A DNA stretch of 64,000 nt from Prionace glauca (Eukaryota > Chordata > Chondrichthyes > Carcharhiniformes > Carcharhinidae), in NCBI GenBank assembly GCA_037974335.1, contig CM075737.1:4684584-4748583 (forward strand), written 5' to 3'. The translations under genes and the position numbers were made by a program. Below the pieces are notes generated by a model. That model ran no database searches. It saw only the letters and a list, made by a program, of their open reading frames with translations, and was not told the origin of the DNA. Numbering within the stretch: position 1 is the stretch's first letter; each line of letters opens with the position of its first letter. Positions 59,601 to 63,229 of this stretch are shown piece after piece.

Positions 59601-60490
59601 GGGGGTTGAACTATGAGGAGAGGCTGAAAAGACTGGGCTTGTACTCGTTAGAGTTCAGAAGGATGAGGGGAGATCTCATTGAGACATATAAGGTGATGAA
59701 AGGGATGGATAGGGTAGAGGTGGAGAGGTTCTTCCCGCTCAGAAAGGACAGCAGGACTAGAGGGCACAACCTCAAGATGGGGCGGCAGTGGCAGTTTAGA
59801 ACAGAGTTGAGAAGAGTGGTGAATCTCTGGAATTCTCTGCCCGTTGAAGTGGCGGAGGCTACCTCGCTAAATATATTTAAGAAGCGGGTAGATAGGTTTT
59901 TGGTAGGCAAGGGGATTAAGGGTTATGGGGAGAAAGAGGGAAAGTGGAACTGAGCCACTTCAGATCAGCCATGATCTTACTGAATGGCGGCGCAGGCTCG
60001 AAGGGCTAGATGGCCTACTCCTGCTCCTATTTCTTGTGTTCTTGTGTAACACCAACCAAATTCAGAGAACCACTGAGTGGAACTAGCTCAAAAAGCAAAA
60101 AGACAAATTCAGGACAAAAGTTATGAAGACAGGAAGATGGCCAATATGATTTTTTTTTGATATGCCAGATGAGTCATAGAATCACCCAGTTGGATAGTTG
60201 CCTTGAAACAGACCAAATGATTTTTATCACTTTTATTCACACAATTGCAGTTTCTTCGTGAACCAAGGATTCAGTTAAGACATCCAGAGCAGCAAGCAAG
60301 TACCAAAAGGGAAAGTTAGGGCTTTTTTCTAACAAGTATAGGATTTCTTGTGCGGCATGAAATGGTAGCTTGTTTAACTACAGAGGTTTAAAGAGCTACT
60401 CAATTTCAAAGCAGAGGCACTTATACTCAAATTCTTACCTTCGGAATAGTTCCTTCCGCTGTTCCATGCTCCAAGGGCGGCCATAAAATC
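12881..60490 (-). CDS. OGA: O-GlcNAcase (exons 2-16; exon 1 outside window)
   Basis: Also known as MGEA5. Glycoside hydrolase family 84 enzyme that removes O-linked GlcNAc from Ser/Thr of nuclear and cytoplasmic proteins, opposing OGT. Fifteen exons join in consistent phase to about 852 residues; human OGA is 916, so about 65 N-terminal residues are off the right edge. Exons 2-7 encode the TIM-barrel catalytic domain: FYGRPW (human Y69), APKDDYK (K98), LLFDDIDHN (catalytic pair D174/D175), [10 protein letters not shown] (Y219), [11 protein letters not shown] (N280, D285) and TNPNCEF (N313). Exon 9 holds the acidic, probably disordered linker; exons 9-11 the helical stalk; exons 12-16 the C-terminal pseudo-acetyltransferase (GNAT-like) domain, ending GRNL. 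Introns hold most of the LINEs and SINEs of the window. No coding disruption was seen. POLL is the convergent neighbour. Confidence 0.97.
13018..13870. other. OGA intron 15, unrecognised part
   Basis: AT-rich intron sequence beside exon 16. No repeat family or coding sequence recognised before the fold-back at 13871. Confidence 0.4.
13871..13906. repeat. Perfect 16-bp inverted repeat at a LINE 5' junction
   Basis: Arms 13871-13886 (AGCAATTCCAATCTAC) and 13891-13906 are exact reverse complements around a 4-base loop TCAT. The right arm abuts the start of the group A2 LINE, so the inverted copy of flanking DNA sits exactly at the insertion's 5' end. Confidence 0.92.
13907..16306 (+). mobile_element. 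CR1-clade LINE, group A2, long open frame
   Basis: A non-LTR retrotransposon, 5'-truncated inside the endonuclease, in OGA intron 15. It keeps the end of the AP-endonuclease ([18 protein letters not shown]), the full reverse transcriptase, the C-terminal region, and a 3' tail with GGGCCGAAGGGCCTGTTC ending in TTCTATG. It lies antisense to OGA. Its right flank begins directly in an older repeat. The absence of internal stops over 2.28 kb points to a recent insertion. Confidence 0.95.
13948..16227 (+). CDS. LINE ORF2 protein, 5'-truncated (RT)
   Basis: A 759-codon open frame in the A2 LINE. Visible parts in order: endonuclease C-terminus [10 protein letters not shown] (about residue 42); RT fingers [15 protein letters not shown] (about 272); [32 protein letters not shown]; catalytic motif [32 protein letters not shown]; catalytic FADDTKV (intact DD); and the C-terminal [14 protein letters not shown]. 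The frame is open upstream of the first start-like codon to about 13907, so the annotated start is arbitrary. Without the N-terminal endonuclease it should not be able to mobilise itself. Confidence 0.93.
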   Translation: MQEGFLTQYVDRPTRGEAILDLVLGNEPDQVLDLEVGVQFGDSDHNSITFTLVMERDRHEPRVSSFSWGKGNYEAIRRELGSIGWNGRLQGLGTSEMWRFFKEQLLRVCDKYIPVRQGGFGRPREPWCTKKVDSLVRKKKEAYVRMRLEGSGSALESFRLARRELKRELRRAKRGHEMILADRIKENPKAFYRYVKNRRLVRTRLGPVTDSRGKLCVEPEEIGEALNQYFSSVFTQGGRNVAEEDTGVQGCEIDSIAVDTGDVLDILEGLKIDKSPGPDGIYPRILWEARGVIAEPLALIFRSSLVSGIVPEDWRTANVVPLFKKGRRDFPGNYRPVSLTSVVGKVLERIIRDRIYSYLESNELIRDSQHGFVAGRSCLTNLIEFFEKVTKEVDRGKAVDVVYMDFSKAFDKVHHGRLLQKMQMYGIGGDLGNWIRNWLADRRQRVVVDGKYSSWSSVTSGVPQGSVLGPLLFVIFINDLDEGIVGWISKFADDTKVGGVVDCEEGCHSLQDDLERLQSWAERWRMEFNVEKCEVIHFGRNNKCVEYRANGRTLNSVEEQRDLGVCVHRSLKVGNQVDKVVKKAYGVLAFIGRGIEFRSRSVMMQLYTSLVRPHLEFCVQFWSPHYKKDVEALERVQRRFTRMLPGMEGRSYEERLRDLGLFSLERRRLRGDLIETYKMIRGLDRVDSDSLFPRMEKANTRGHDFKLRGGSYRTDVRGRFFTQRVVKDWNALPAAVVNAPSLGAFKRSVDRFMDEKGLV
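16310..16548 (-). mobile_element. Old CR1-like LINE relic
   Basis: The - strand shows diverged RT C-terminal residues FTRILPGW and [19 protein letters not shown], and a tail-like GGGCTGAAGGGCCTC near 16315. It lies between the A2 LINE and a SINE. Confidence 0.65.
16555..16728 (+). mobile_element. tRNA-derived SINE, 3'-truncated
   Basis: Head with GTGGTTAGCACTGCTGCC, B-box GGTTCGATTCC and body GTCTGTGTGGAGTCTGCAC. It stops after the TTCTTCC-TATGGTC region, where an LINE fragment in the other orientation begins. Confidence 0.8.
16736..17388 (-). mobile_element. LINE 5' piece: ORF1 esterase end and ORF2 start
   Basis: On the - strand, 17386-17168 encodes [15 protein letters not shown], then [12 protein letters not shown]. 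The DGLHLN motif matches the C-terminal DxxH block of the SGNH-type esterase found in CR1 ORF1 proteins. Further on comes the endonuclease start ([15 protein letters not shown], then [13 protein letters not shown]) with stops. The RT and 3' tail are absent, which is unlike ordinary 5' truncation. It ends about 50 bases from the OGA exon 15 donor. Confidence 0.8.
17440..17599 (-). CDS. OGA: OGA exon 15
   Basis: 160 bases. Acceptor GTAG|AAGATGATG, donor AATG|GTAAGTC. Encodes [19 protein letters not shown], then [19 protein letters not shown] and LLSSLKAN, part of the C-terminal GNAT-like fold; human has IMLSFHEEQ and [11 protein letters not shown] at the same place. Confidence 0.96.
17738..17935 (+). 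mobile_element. LINE 3'-tail relic
   Basis: GCAGCATTTAAAGGGCAAC, then TCATGATCGGTACAGGC-TTGGAGGGCC and CCTGCGCTGTACTTTTTTG. It resembles the untranslated 3' end of a CR1-like LINE; no coding part remains. Confidence 0.65.
18170..18460 (+). mobile_element. Diverged tRNA-derived SINE
   Basis: GGCATGGTGGCATTGTTACC head, GGGGTTCAATTTTGGCC B-box region, AAGTGCAAGTTAGGTGGATT body and a tail GCTGAATGGCCTCCTGCTG near 18420. Much more mutated than the 11424 copy. Confidence 0.7.
18585..19145 (-). mobile_element. Old CR1-like LINE relic
   Basis: On - the remnant reads [14 protein letters not shown] and, upstream, the end of the LGV-type segment of the RT. Many stops and indels. Probably of the same age class as group C. 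Confidence 0.6.
19265..19365 (-). mobile_element. SINE 3'-end fragment
   Basis: TTAATGTCACAAGTAGGCTTA and GTTACTGTGAAAATC match the 3' parts of the SINEs at 61905 and 62815. Confidence 0.7.
20025..20214 (-). mobile_element. tRNA-derived SINE, 3' half (split by LINE)
   Basis: Corresponds to the tail half of the 11424 SINE, from CCATTCGGCCCTTCGAG to CGCACATCTTT. It stops exactly where a group B LINE begins; the head half resumes at 21527. Confidence 0.85.
20215..21526 (-). mobile_element. LINE group B, internally deleted, inserted in a SINE
   Basis: Reading 5' to 3' on -: an ORF1 esterase end ([28 protein letters not shown], where other copies have DGLHLN); the start of ORF2 (FYLNAQSIC); then a jump near 21150 directly to the RT active-site region (KFADDTK), [17 protein letters not shown], and the RT C-terminus ([17 protein letters not shown]) with the TTCTTATG-type tail. 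Roughly 2 kb of endonuclease and RT is missing, while both ends remain. Confidence 0.85.
21527..21680 (-). mobile_element. tRNA-derived SINE, head half (split by LINE)
   Basis: Continues from TTTGGACTGTGGGAGGAAAC to the tRNA-like head AACCACTGTGCTGCCCC. Together with 20025-20214 it makes one SINE. Confidence 0.85.
21749..21941 (-). CDS. OGA: OGA exon 14
   Basis: 193 bases. Acceptor TTTGCAG|T, donor GAGCAG|GTATTC. Encodes [20 protein letters not shown], then [20 protein letters not shown] and [12 protein letters not shown], the core of the GNAT-like domain. The first base completes a serine codon from exon 13. Confidence 0.96.
22440..22515 (+). repeat. Short interspersed repeat end
   Basis: CTCTCTCCACAGATGCTG followed by CCAGCATTTTCTGTTTTTG, reverse complement of the motif at 11080-11165. 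Confidence 0.5.
22520..23194. other. OGA intron 13, unrecognised
   Basis: No coding exon or known repeat seen between the short repeat end and the SINE remnants from 23195 onward. Confidence 0.35.
23195..23300 (-). mobile_element. Group D type SINE/LINE tail fragment
   Basis: GGTGTCACTGACAAGGCCTGC and CTTCAAAAGGTGGTGGTGATG match the start of the LINE D remnant at 24028 in the same orientation. Confidence 0.6.
23398..23612 (-). mobile_element. Diverged tRNA-type SINE
   Basis: ATTTCCTCCCCTAAATGACA, TTTTTAATTCCAGATCAA and AGTGCAGTAACCTAACCAC correspond to parts of the SINE at 37667-38000; the tRNA-like head is heavily mutated. Confidence 0.6.
23620..23935. mobile_element. Small element with 14-bp terminal inverted repeats
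   Basis: ACAGTAAGAAGTCT (23624-23637) is the exact reverse complement of 23879-23892. Inside are AACACCAGGTTAAAGTCCAA and TCCTTCATCAGGTG. The segment after the right repeat (CCCCAGTCCGACGCCAGC ... CATCATGACTACC) recurs near 54720 and, as a short piece, at 56404-56433. Non-autonomous; superfamily not determined. Confidence 0.6.
24028..24950 (-). mobile_element. LINE group D relic
   Basis: An old non-LTR element different from groups A-C. On - it shows decayed RT sequence such as [14 protein letters not shown], and a segment encoding [10 protein letters not shown]. The 3' end (24028-24200) is the likely source of the tail shared with the SINEs at 29915 and 53370. Many stops. Confidence 0.65.
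24955..25280 (+). mobile_element. Old LINE C-terminal/tail relic
   Basis: AATCATGAGGGCTCTGGAC, GAGGAAAAGTTTCTTCTAA and a tail ATGGGCTGAAAGGCTCCTTC. It resembles the end of a CR1/L2-like LINE with no intact coding. Confidence 0.55.
25671..25759 (-). CDS. OGA: OGA exon 13
   Basis: 89 bases. Acceptor ATCTACAG|GCTTCC, donor GACAG|GTGAGT. Encodes [20 protein letters not shown] and SYQPDIIGD. Human has ASVYKICREMYDDGVG-LPF; the middle is diverged but the flanks match. Confidence 0.95.
25760..27335. other. OGA intron 12, repeat-poor
   Basis: No recognised LINE, SINE or coding sequence. AT-rich with short homopolymers. Confidence 0.4.
27338..27642 (-). mobile_element. Diverged tRNA-derived SINE
   Basis: GAAGGAGGCCATTCAGATC, CAATCCCACCCAGGCC, TCAACCTAATCCATCTTTGG and AATTGAACCCAGTTCTC in the order of the 11424 SINE, with many substitutions. 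Confidence 0.75.
27643..29050. other. OGA intron 12, unrecognised
   Basis: Nothing identifiable: no open frame with similarity, no known repeat. Confidence 0.35.
29055..29125 (-). mobile_element. Retroelement 3'-tail fragment
   Basis: AAAGAACAACACAGCACGGG and AACAGGCCCTTCGGCCCAA are the reverse complement of the tail of the composite elements at 8394 and 47525. Confidence 0.7.
29126..29914. other. OGA intron 12, unrecognised
   Basis: No exon or repeat recognised. Confidence 0.35.
29915..30105 (+). mobile_element. Group D type SINE
   Basis: TTCTTTCCCTAATGGCATTA, CATCACCACCTTCTCCAGG, GTGATGGGCAATAAATGCTG and a terminal A-rich tail. No tRNA head is visible. Confidence 0.7.
30685..30789 (-). 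CDS. OGA: OGA exon 12
   Basis: 105 bases, 35 codons, both ends in phase 0. Acceptor TTCACAG|CGT, donor GATGAG|GTAAGT. Encodes [20 protein letters not shown] then [15 protein letters not shown]; human RLLPIDGANDLFFQPPP and [14 protein letters not shown]. It opens the GNAT-like domain. Confidence 0.97.
31100..31640. other. CpG-rich patches in OGA intron 11
   Basis: Two short pockets of CpG-dense sequence in otherwise AT-rich DNA: near 31190-31250 (AAGCGCGGTTTCGC, GGCTGCGCGC) and near 31530-31630 (AAGCCGCGCCAGCGCAAGC, ACGCTGCGCGACC, GCGCAGCGCAATG). No open frame or known repeat explains them. Confidence 0.5.
31807..31892 (-). CDS. OGA: OGA exon 11
   Basis: 86 bases. Acceptor TCAACAG|GG, donor TTTCAG|GTATTC. 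Encodes [20 protein letters not shown] and GGLAGEFQ; human [20 protein letters not shown]. The first two bases complete the glycine begun in exon 10. Confidence 0.97.
31893..37395. other. OGA intron 10, 5.5 kb with few repeats
   Basis: I recognise almost no LINE or SINE here, unlike flanking introns. A short tandem duplication of ATTCTTGTGAATATAT lies near 34061-34096. A weak LINE tail-like segment (GGCCTGCAAGGCCTACTTC) is near 34519. A GC/CpG-rich pocket (GCATGCGCGCTGG) is near 36698. No additional exon found. Confidence 0.45.
37396..37570 (-). CDS. OGA: OGA exon 10
   Basis: 175 bases. Acceptor GTGTTTCAG|ATTGAG, donor TTAG|GTAGGTAAC. Encodes [35 protein letters not shown] and [11 protein letters not shown], part of the helical stalk. 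If the donor is not used, the frame runs L-G-R and stops at TAA. The human short isoform (OGA-S) is also produced by read-through at this junction. Confidence 0.97.
37667..38000 (-). mobile_element. tRNA-type SINE (type 2)
   Basis: On + it reads from the SINE end GCATTTATTGCCCATCCC, through AAATTCCACCATCTGC, to the tRNA-like head in reverse (GGGATTCCAACCC ... GGGCCATCGTCTCCCC). Good copy of the family also at 43985 and 56165. Confidence 0.85.
38001..38925. other. OGA intron 9, unrecognised
   Basis: No repeat or exon recognised. Confidence 0.35.
38930..39290 (-). mobile_element. Old LINE C-terminal relic
   Basis: On + it has AGCACTTCAAGCCTGCTCTG (tail) and TTCTAAACTCCAATGGATAC (RT C-terminal YPLEFRRM on -). 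Decayed; most like an older relative of group B. Confidence 0.7.
39612..39798 (+). mobile_element. tRNA-type SINE (type 2), left part
   Basis: Head GGAGGCACAGTGATATTGTC, B-box region CAGGTTTAAATCCCACC, then CTGGTTCACTGATGTCCTTA. Interrupted here by a LINE; the right part is 40460-40545. Confidence 0.8.
39799..40459 (+). mobile_element. LINE group B, internally deleted, inside a SINE
   Basis: The 5' part encodes the endonuclease segment [19 protein letters not shown] and [14 protein letters not shown]; it joins directly, in frame, to the RT C-terminal [21 protein letters not shown] region and the normal 3' tail with TTCTTATG repeats. Over 2 kb between them is absent. After about residue 100 a 2-base loss (VETVPAQ for VERLFPLK) shifts the frame. 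Confidence 0.88.
40460..40545 (+). mobile_element. tRNA-type SINE (type 2), right part
   Basis: Resumes with CCTGATCTGGTCTATATGC and ends GGATGGGCAGTAAATGCTGG. About 25 bases of the SINE consensus between the two parts appear lost. Confidence 0.75.
40716..41332 (-). CDS. OGA: OGA exon 9 (large linker exon)
   Basis: 617 bases. Acceptor TTCCCAG|GTCGAACG, donor GAAAAG|GTGAGT. Begins [19 protein letters not shown], continues [20 protein letters not shown], an acidic Lys/Glu-rich stretch ([20 protein letters not shown]), [29 protein letters not shown], and ends in the stalk helix [20 protein letters not shown]. It is the largest coding exon, as in human. The linker is probably disordered. The human caspase-3 site SVVD|G corresponds here to NAID|V. 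Confidence 0.96.
41333..42130. other. OGA intron 8, largely unrecognised
   Basis: Apart from a short SINE-like remnant around 42050-42125 (GCTAGTCCAGTGACATTATC), nothing recognised. Confidence 0.35.
42225..42383 (-). CDS. OGA: OGA exon 8
   Basis: 159 bases. Acceptor TTTCCTCCAG|CTGACACG, donor CAACT|GTGAGTG. Encodes [40 protein letters not shown] and [12 protein letters not shown]-rich run (GA repeat on +, 42180-42196) lies just inside intron 8. Confidence 0.96.
42384..43090. other. OGA intron 7, unrecognised
   Basis: Only a small local duplication of CATGGTATTGGAAT near 42688-42730 stands out. Confidence 0.35.
43100..43290. repeat. Interspersed repeat with inverted-looking ends
   Basis: CAGAAAATATTGGAAATACT at the left and CTCTCCACAAATGTTGCCAG at the right, the two halves of the repeat seen at 11080 and 22440. 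Confidence 0.5.
43360..43644 (-). CDS. OGA: OGA exon 7 (catalytic)
   Basis: 285 bases. Acceptor TGATCTCTAG|GTCC, donor GATGA|GTGAGT. Encodes [36 protein letters not shown] (substrate-binding N280 and D285 of human), [20 protein letters not shown] (N313) and [13 protein letters not shown]. The GH84 active-site residues are all conserved. Confidence 0.97.
43985..44352 (-). mobile_element. tRNA-type SINE (type 2)
   Basis: From TTCATGGAACATGGACGTCAC through CACCATCTGCCATGGCAAG to the reverse tRNA-like head GAATCGAACCTGGGTCCC and TTAGGCCATTGCCTCCCC. Nearly full length. Confidence 0.88.
44353..45194. other. OGA intron 6, unrecognised part
   Basis: No repeat or coding sequence recognised. Confidence 0.35.
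45195..45293 (-). CDS. OGA: OGA exon 6
   Basis: 99 bases. Acceptor CTTGTTCAG|AGTAC, donor ACGG|GTAAGTT. Encodes [20 protein letters not shown] and [13 protein letters not shown]; contains the active-site tyrosine equivalent to human Y219. Confidence 0.96.
45294..46369. other. OGA intron 5, left part unrecognised
   Basis: AT-rich, no known repeat or exon. Confidence 0.35.
46702..46928 (-). mobile_element. tRNA-derived SINE inside LINE C
   Basis: CATTCAGCCCATCAAGTTTG, AACATGCAAACTCCAG and AATCAAACCTGGGTCCC in reverse SINE order; LINE C sequence resumes at about 46930. Confidence 0.75.
47525..47998 (+). mobile_element. Composite non-autonomous retroelement, copy 2
   Basis: Same order of blocks as 8394-8880: leader with CACAGGCATTTAAGTCCACC, GACAGCTCAGAGACTATC, core TGCTCCGGTTTCCTCCCAC and tail GGCGGCGCGGGCTCGTTGGG ending in TTCTTTGTTC. 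It sits inside LINE C. Confidence 0.8.
48516..51336 (-). mobile_element. LINE group A1, long copy, interrupted by A2
   Basis: 3' end at 48516 (AGAACATAGAACACTACAGC on +), short 3' part to 48644, then an A2 insertion, then the body from 49605 to 51336. It encodes (on -) [70 protein letters not shown] and [10 protein letters not shown]. Several frameshifts split the frame (50837-51349, 50038-50817, 49664-49918). Antisense to no gene: it lies in the same direction as OGA. Confidence 0.92.
48645..49604 (-). mobile_element. LINE group A2 copy, internally deleted, inside A1
   Basis: The 3' terminal ~25 bases (GTTCTGCGCTGTAATGTTC region) join directly to RT sequence at RDLGV-like codons, skipping about 650 bases of RT C-terminus. 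The body then reads [18 protein letters not shown] ... [19 protein letters not shown] (48824-49579 open). It matches the A2 copy at 13907 with about three residue differences over about 248. The junction shares GT at both sides. It is inserted within the [11 protein letters not shown] codons of A1. Confidence 0.9.
51538..52432 (-). mobile_element. LINE group B fragment inside LINE C
   Basis: Tail at 51538 (AAGAACATAAGAAATAGGAG on +), RT C-terminus (51630-52001: [20 protein letters not shown] ... [14 protein letters not shown]) and the preceding part (51998-52414: [38 protein letters not shown]). One frame break near 52000. LINE C resumes at 52433. Confidence 0.9.
53010..53181 (-). CDS. OGA: OGA exon 5 (catalytic aspartates)
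   Basis: 172 bases. Acceptor GTTTTATAG|GTGTCG, donor CTACAG|GTAAGT. Encodes [20 protein letters not shown] (catalytic DD = human D174/D175), [20 protein letters not shown] and [17 protein letters not shown]. The nested LINE complex ends only about 50 bases from this exon's donor. Confidence 0.97.
53370..53515 (+). mobile_element. Group D type SINE
   Basis: CACTGTCACTGGGTCAAAATC, GATGGGTGTACCTACACCAC, GGAGGCAACTCACCACC and TTTTCAAGGGCCATTAGGG. Confidence 0.75.
53580..53675. repeat. (GA)n microsatellite
   Basis: About 45 uninterrupted to near-uninterrupted GA dinucleotides in OGA intron 4; open frames of Arg-Glu or Leu-Ser repeats here are artefacts. Confidence 0.97.
54066..54196 (-). CDS. 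OGA: OGA exon 4
   Basis: 131 bases. Acceptor TATGTTTCAG|AACAA, donor GATCAG|GTGAGT. Encodes [34 protein letters not shown] and TTLKRKLDQ; human has [21 protein letters not shown]. Confidence 0.96.
54197..54680. other. OGA intron 3, unrecognised part
   Basis: No repeat or exon recognised. Confidence 0.35.
54681..54760. repeat. Fragment related to the TIR element
   Basis: AAAACCTGGTGTTGTCAGAC, TTCACTGTG and CCAGTCCAACGCCGGCATAC match the right end and downstream flank of 23620-23935. Confidence 0.55.
54843..56093 (+). mobile_element. LINE group A1 fragment, decayed
   Basis: Starts at FVKGRSCL-like codons; shows [50 protein letters not shown] (the catalytic FADD is FAND here), [13 protein letters not shown] and the tail GGGCCGAAGGGCCTGTTTG. 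Several frameshifts. Older than the A1 copies at 2817 and 48516. Confidence 0.88.
56165..56560 (+). mobile_element. tRNA-type SINE (type 2) with insertion
   Basis: Head CGATGGCCTCCTGGTATTAT, B-box region CAGGTTCAAATTCCGC, GGAAGGAAATCTGCCATCC and the end GGAATGGGCAATAAAAATTAG. About 40 extra bases at 56402-56440 carry the CATCTCCACATCATGACTACC piece seen beside the TIR element at 23930. Confidence 0.85.
56561..57126. other. OGA intron 3, right part unrecognised
   Basis: No repeat or exon recognised. Confidence 0.35.
57127..57224 (-). CDS. OGA: OGA exon 3
   Basis: 98 bases. Acceptor TACCCAACAG|ATTGCGC, donor GAAGCAG|GTGAGT. Encodes [20 protein letters not shown] (K98 of human in APKDD) and [12 protein letters not shown]. 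Confidence 0.96.
57380..60048 (+). mobile_element. LINE group B, longest copy, inactivated
   Basis: Covers most of ORF2: endonuclease ([31 protein letters not shown], then a TGA at 57713 where a glycine codon is expected, [19 protein letters not shown]), RT (58268-59260: [69 protein letters not shown]), then C-terminal parts (59235-59953) and a tail with GGCCTACTCCTGCTCC. The active-site FADD has become FADG. The left boundary is approximate. It lies antisense in OGA intron 2. Confidence 0.9.
60439..60490 (-). CDS. OGA: OGA exon 2 (first coding exon in window)
   Basis: 52 bases. Acceptor TTTTCCTAG|GATTTT, donor CGAAG|GTAAGAA. Encodes [16 protein letters not shown]; human [16 protein letters not shown], with the substrate-contacting Y69. 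The two leading bases complete the glycine of VEG|FYG from exon 1, which is not in the window. Confidence 0.95.
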
Positions 60491-60673
60491 CTAGGAAAAA
60501 AGCAAAGCCACACTTAAAATATAAATATAAACACCAAATATAAAAGGAAAACACTTAAAATATTGCACTCAGTTCCACTTTACTAATCCGATTCCTAAAA
60601 CTGCCCACCAGGGTGATAATGCACATTAAACGTTCTACATTTTCTCAAACAAGAAATAAAAGACAAGCACAAA

Positions 60674-61662
60674 GAACATAAGAAATAGGAGGAGTAGGCC
60701 ATCTAGCTCTTCGAGCCTGCCCCGCCATTCAATAAGATCATGGCTGATCTGAAGTGGATCAGTTCCACTTTCCCGCTCTCTCCCCATAACCCTTAATTCC
60801 CTTGTCTGTCAAAAACCTATCTACCCATGACTTAAATACATTTAGCAAGGTAGCCTCCCACCACTTCAACGGGCAGAGAATTCCAGAGATTCACCACCCT
60901 TTGAGTGAAGAAGTTCCTCCTCAACGCCGATCTAAACTGCCTCCTCCCTTATCTTGAGGCTGTGCCCTCTCGCCCTGCTATCCTTTCTAAGCAAGAAGAA
61001 TCTCTGTACCTCTACCCTAACCATCCCTTTCATTATCTTATATGTCTCTACAAGATCCCCCCTCATCCTTCTAAACTCCAACGAGTACAGACCCAGTCTA
61101 TTTAGTCTCTCTTCATAGTCCAACCCCCTCATCTCAGGTATCAGCCTAGTGAACCTCCTTTAAGGCCAAAATATCCTTGCGCAAGTGCGGCGACCAAAAC
61201 TGCACACAGTACTCCAGCTGCAGCCTCACCAGTACCCTGTACAGTTGCAGCAAGACCTCCCTGCTTTTATATTCTATTCCCCTCGCTATAAAGGCCAGCA
61301 CACCATTTGCCTTCTTGATCACCTGTTGTACCTGCAGACTGGGTTTTTGCTACTCATGCACAAGGACCCCCAGGTCTCTCTGCACTGTAGCATGCTGCAG
61401 CTTTTCGCCCTTTAAATAGCAATCCCTCCTACTATTATTTCTCCCAAAGTGGATAACCTCACACTTGCTAACACTGGACTCCATCTGCCAGGTCCTTGCC
61501 CACTTGCTCAGCCTATCCAGATCTCTCTGCAGACTTTCCACACCCTCCACGCAATTTGCTTTTCCACTCATCTTTATGGCATCAGCAAATTTCGTCACCT
61601 TACACTCAGCCCCTCCCTCCTCCAGATCATCTATATATATGGTAAATAGCTGAGGCACAAAG
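60674..61662 (-). mobile_element. LINE group B fragment
   Basis: Tail at 60674 (AAGAACATAAGAAATAGG on +), RT C-terminus (60932-61132: [20 protein letters not shown]) and earlier RT (61350-61658: [40 protein letters not shown]). The active-site FADD reads FADA. Frameshifted near 61140-61350. Confidence 0.88.
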
Positions 61663-61904
61663 CATGCATCACCTTCGTCAGTTTATAGGGAGGTAGGACT
61701 AGCAAACTAACACTGCTTGCTCTAGTAAGAACCAAAAAGTGCACATTCTGCTTAAAAAAACAAATCAGCAATCTCACTGCTGTAAAACTGAGAGTTCAAG
61801 TCTCCAGAGACTAAACTATGTAATCAATACTGACACTTCAGTGCACTATTAAATATTATGAACCAGAAGATTAGTTGAAGAACAGGGTCCAATTTTTATT
61901 TATT

Positions 61905-62212
61905 TTATACACTTTAGTTTTAATTTATGAGTGTCACGGTAGGCTTACATTAACACTGCAATGACATGAGCGTGAAAATCTCCTAGTCGCCACACTCTGG
62001 CACCTGTTCGGGTACACTGAATATTTAGCATGGCCACTGCACCTAACCAGTACTAATGCAGTACTTTCTTCTTTTGACTATAGAGGAAACCTCCCTGGCC
62101 CCAGGAGGACATACAAACTCCACACAGACAGTGACCCAAACCAGGAATCGAACCTGGATCCCTGGCACTGTGAGACAGCAATGTTAACCACTATACCACC
62201 ACACCACTCTTT
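61905..62212 (-). mobile_element. tRNA-derived SINE (long-tail subtype)
   Basis: ATGAGTGTCACGGTAGGCTTA, ACACTCTGGCACCTGTTCGG, CTCCACACAGACAGTGACC, GGAATCGAACCTGGATCCC and head AACCACTATACCACC. The body is shared with the 11424 SINE but the tail differs. Confidence 0.85.
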
Positions 62213-62459
62213 TATAAGCATTCATGGACATGAATGCTTAAGCATGTAACTACTAACACTGCAGCCCACAAATTTCAGGCTGGATTAATTTACGAGTGAA
62301 TCCCCAGTTACTGCCCACCGCAGACATAGAATTTAAAAATTCCTATACACCAACATGGGAGGAAGAACACTTGCAGGAATATCATCTTTCAGATGTTAAA
62401 CTGAAGCCCACTGCACAGACTCCTCCAAGCCATACACCATCCTGACTTAAAACTGTATT

Positions 62460-62625
62460 ATCTTTCCTTCTAGGTCGAATTCAAAGGAACTCTCTTCCTA
62501 GCAGCAATCCTCTCTCCACTACATGTGGACCAGAGCAGTTCAAGAAGGTTGCTTACCATTACCTTCCCAAGGGCAATTAGGGATGTTCAACAAATGCTGG
62601 CCTTCCCAATGACACTCTTACCTCT
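62460..62625 (+). mobile_element. Diverged group D type SINE fragment
   Basis: TTCAAGAAGGTTGCTTACC and AGGGCAATTAGGGATGTTC match 53370-53515. Confidence 0.6.
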
Positions 62626-62814
62626 TGCAAGAATGAAAAGCATACTGCGTATTGGAAGAGCAACGACTGAGGCGCTATTCCCAGCATTCTGCCAACAAAG
62701 ACCACAGTTCAATGATTATAATGCCCTTGTGATGTCCCACTGTTGGCAAAAAGTGTTTTTTTACAACGGAATTTTTTCGTTCTTCCATCAACATTCACTG
62801 CAAATAAGTTTTTA

Positions 62815-63095
62815 AAAGTTCATTTATTAATGTCACAAGCAGGTTTACATTAACTCTGCAATGAAGCTACTGTGAAAATCCACTAATTGCCACAGTCTGG
62901 CGCCTGTTCGGGTACACAGAGGGAAAATTTGGCATGCCCAATGCACCTAATCAGCACATCTTTCAGACTATGGAGGGATAGCCACGTAGACACGAAGCAC
63001 CTGCAAACTCCGCACAGTGACCCAAGCCAGGAATCAAACCCAGGTCCTTGGCACTGTGAGGCAGCAGTGCTAATTACTGTGCTATCATGTTAACC
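62815..63095 (-). mobile_element. tRNA-derived SINE (long-tail subtype)
   Basis: TTTATTAATGTCACAAGCAGG, GTCTGGCGCCTGTTCGGG, CTCCGCACAGTGACCCAAG and GAATCAAACCCAGGTCC; head GTGCTAATTACTGTGC. Confidence 0.85.
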
Positions 63096-63229
63096 TTGGC
63101 TTATAAAAGGCTTAAAATCTTATGTGGAAAACATCACAGTGCAGTGCAAAAGCATTGGATTTAGCTCTGATACACTTTAGAAACATGCCCAACAGTATTT
63201 TTAACAAAAAGCATCTCATTGTGCAAGTT

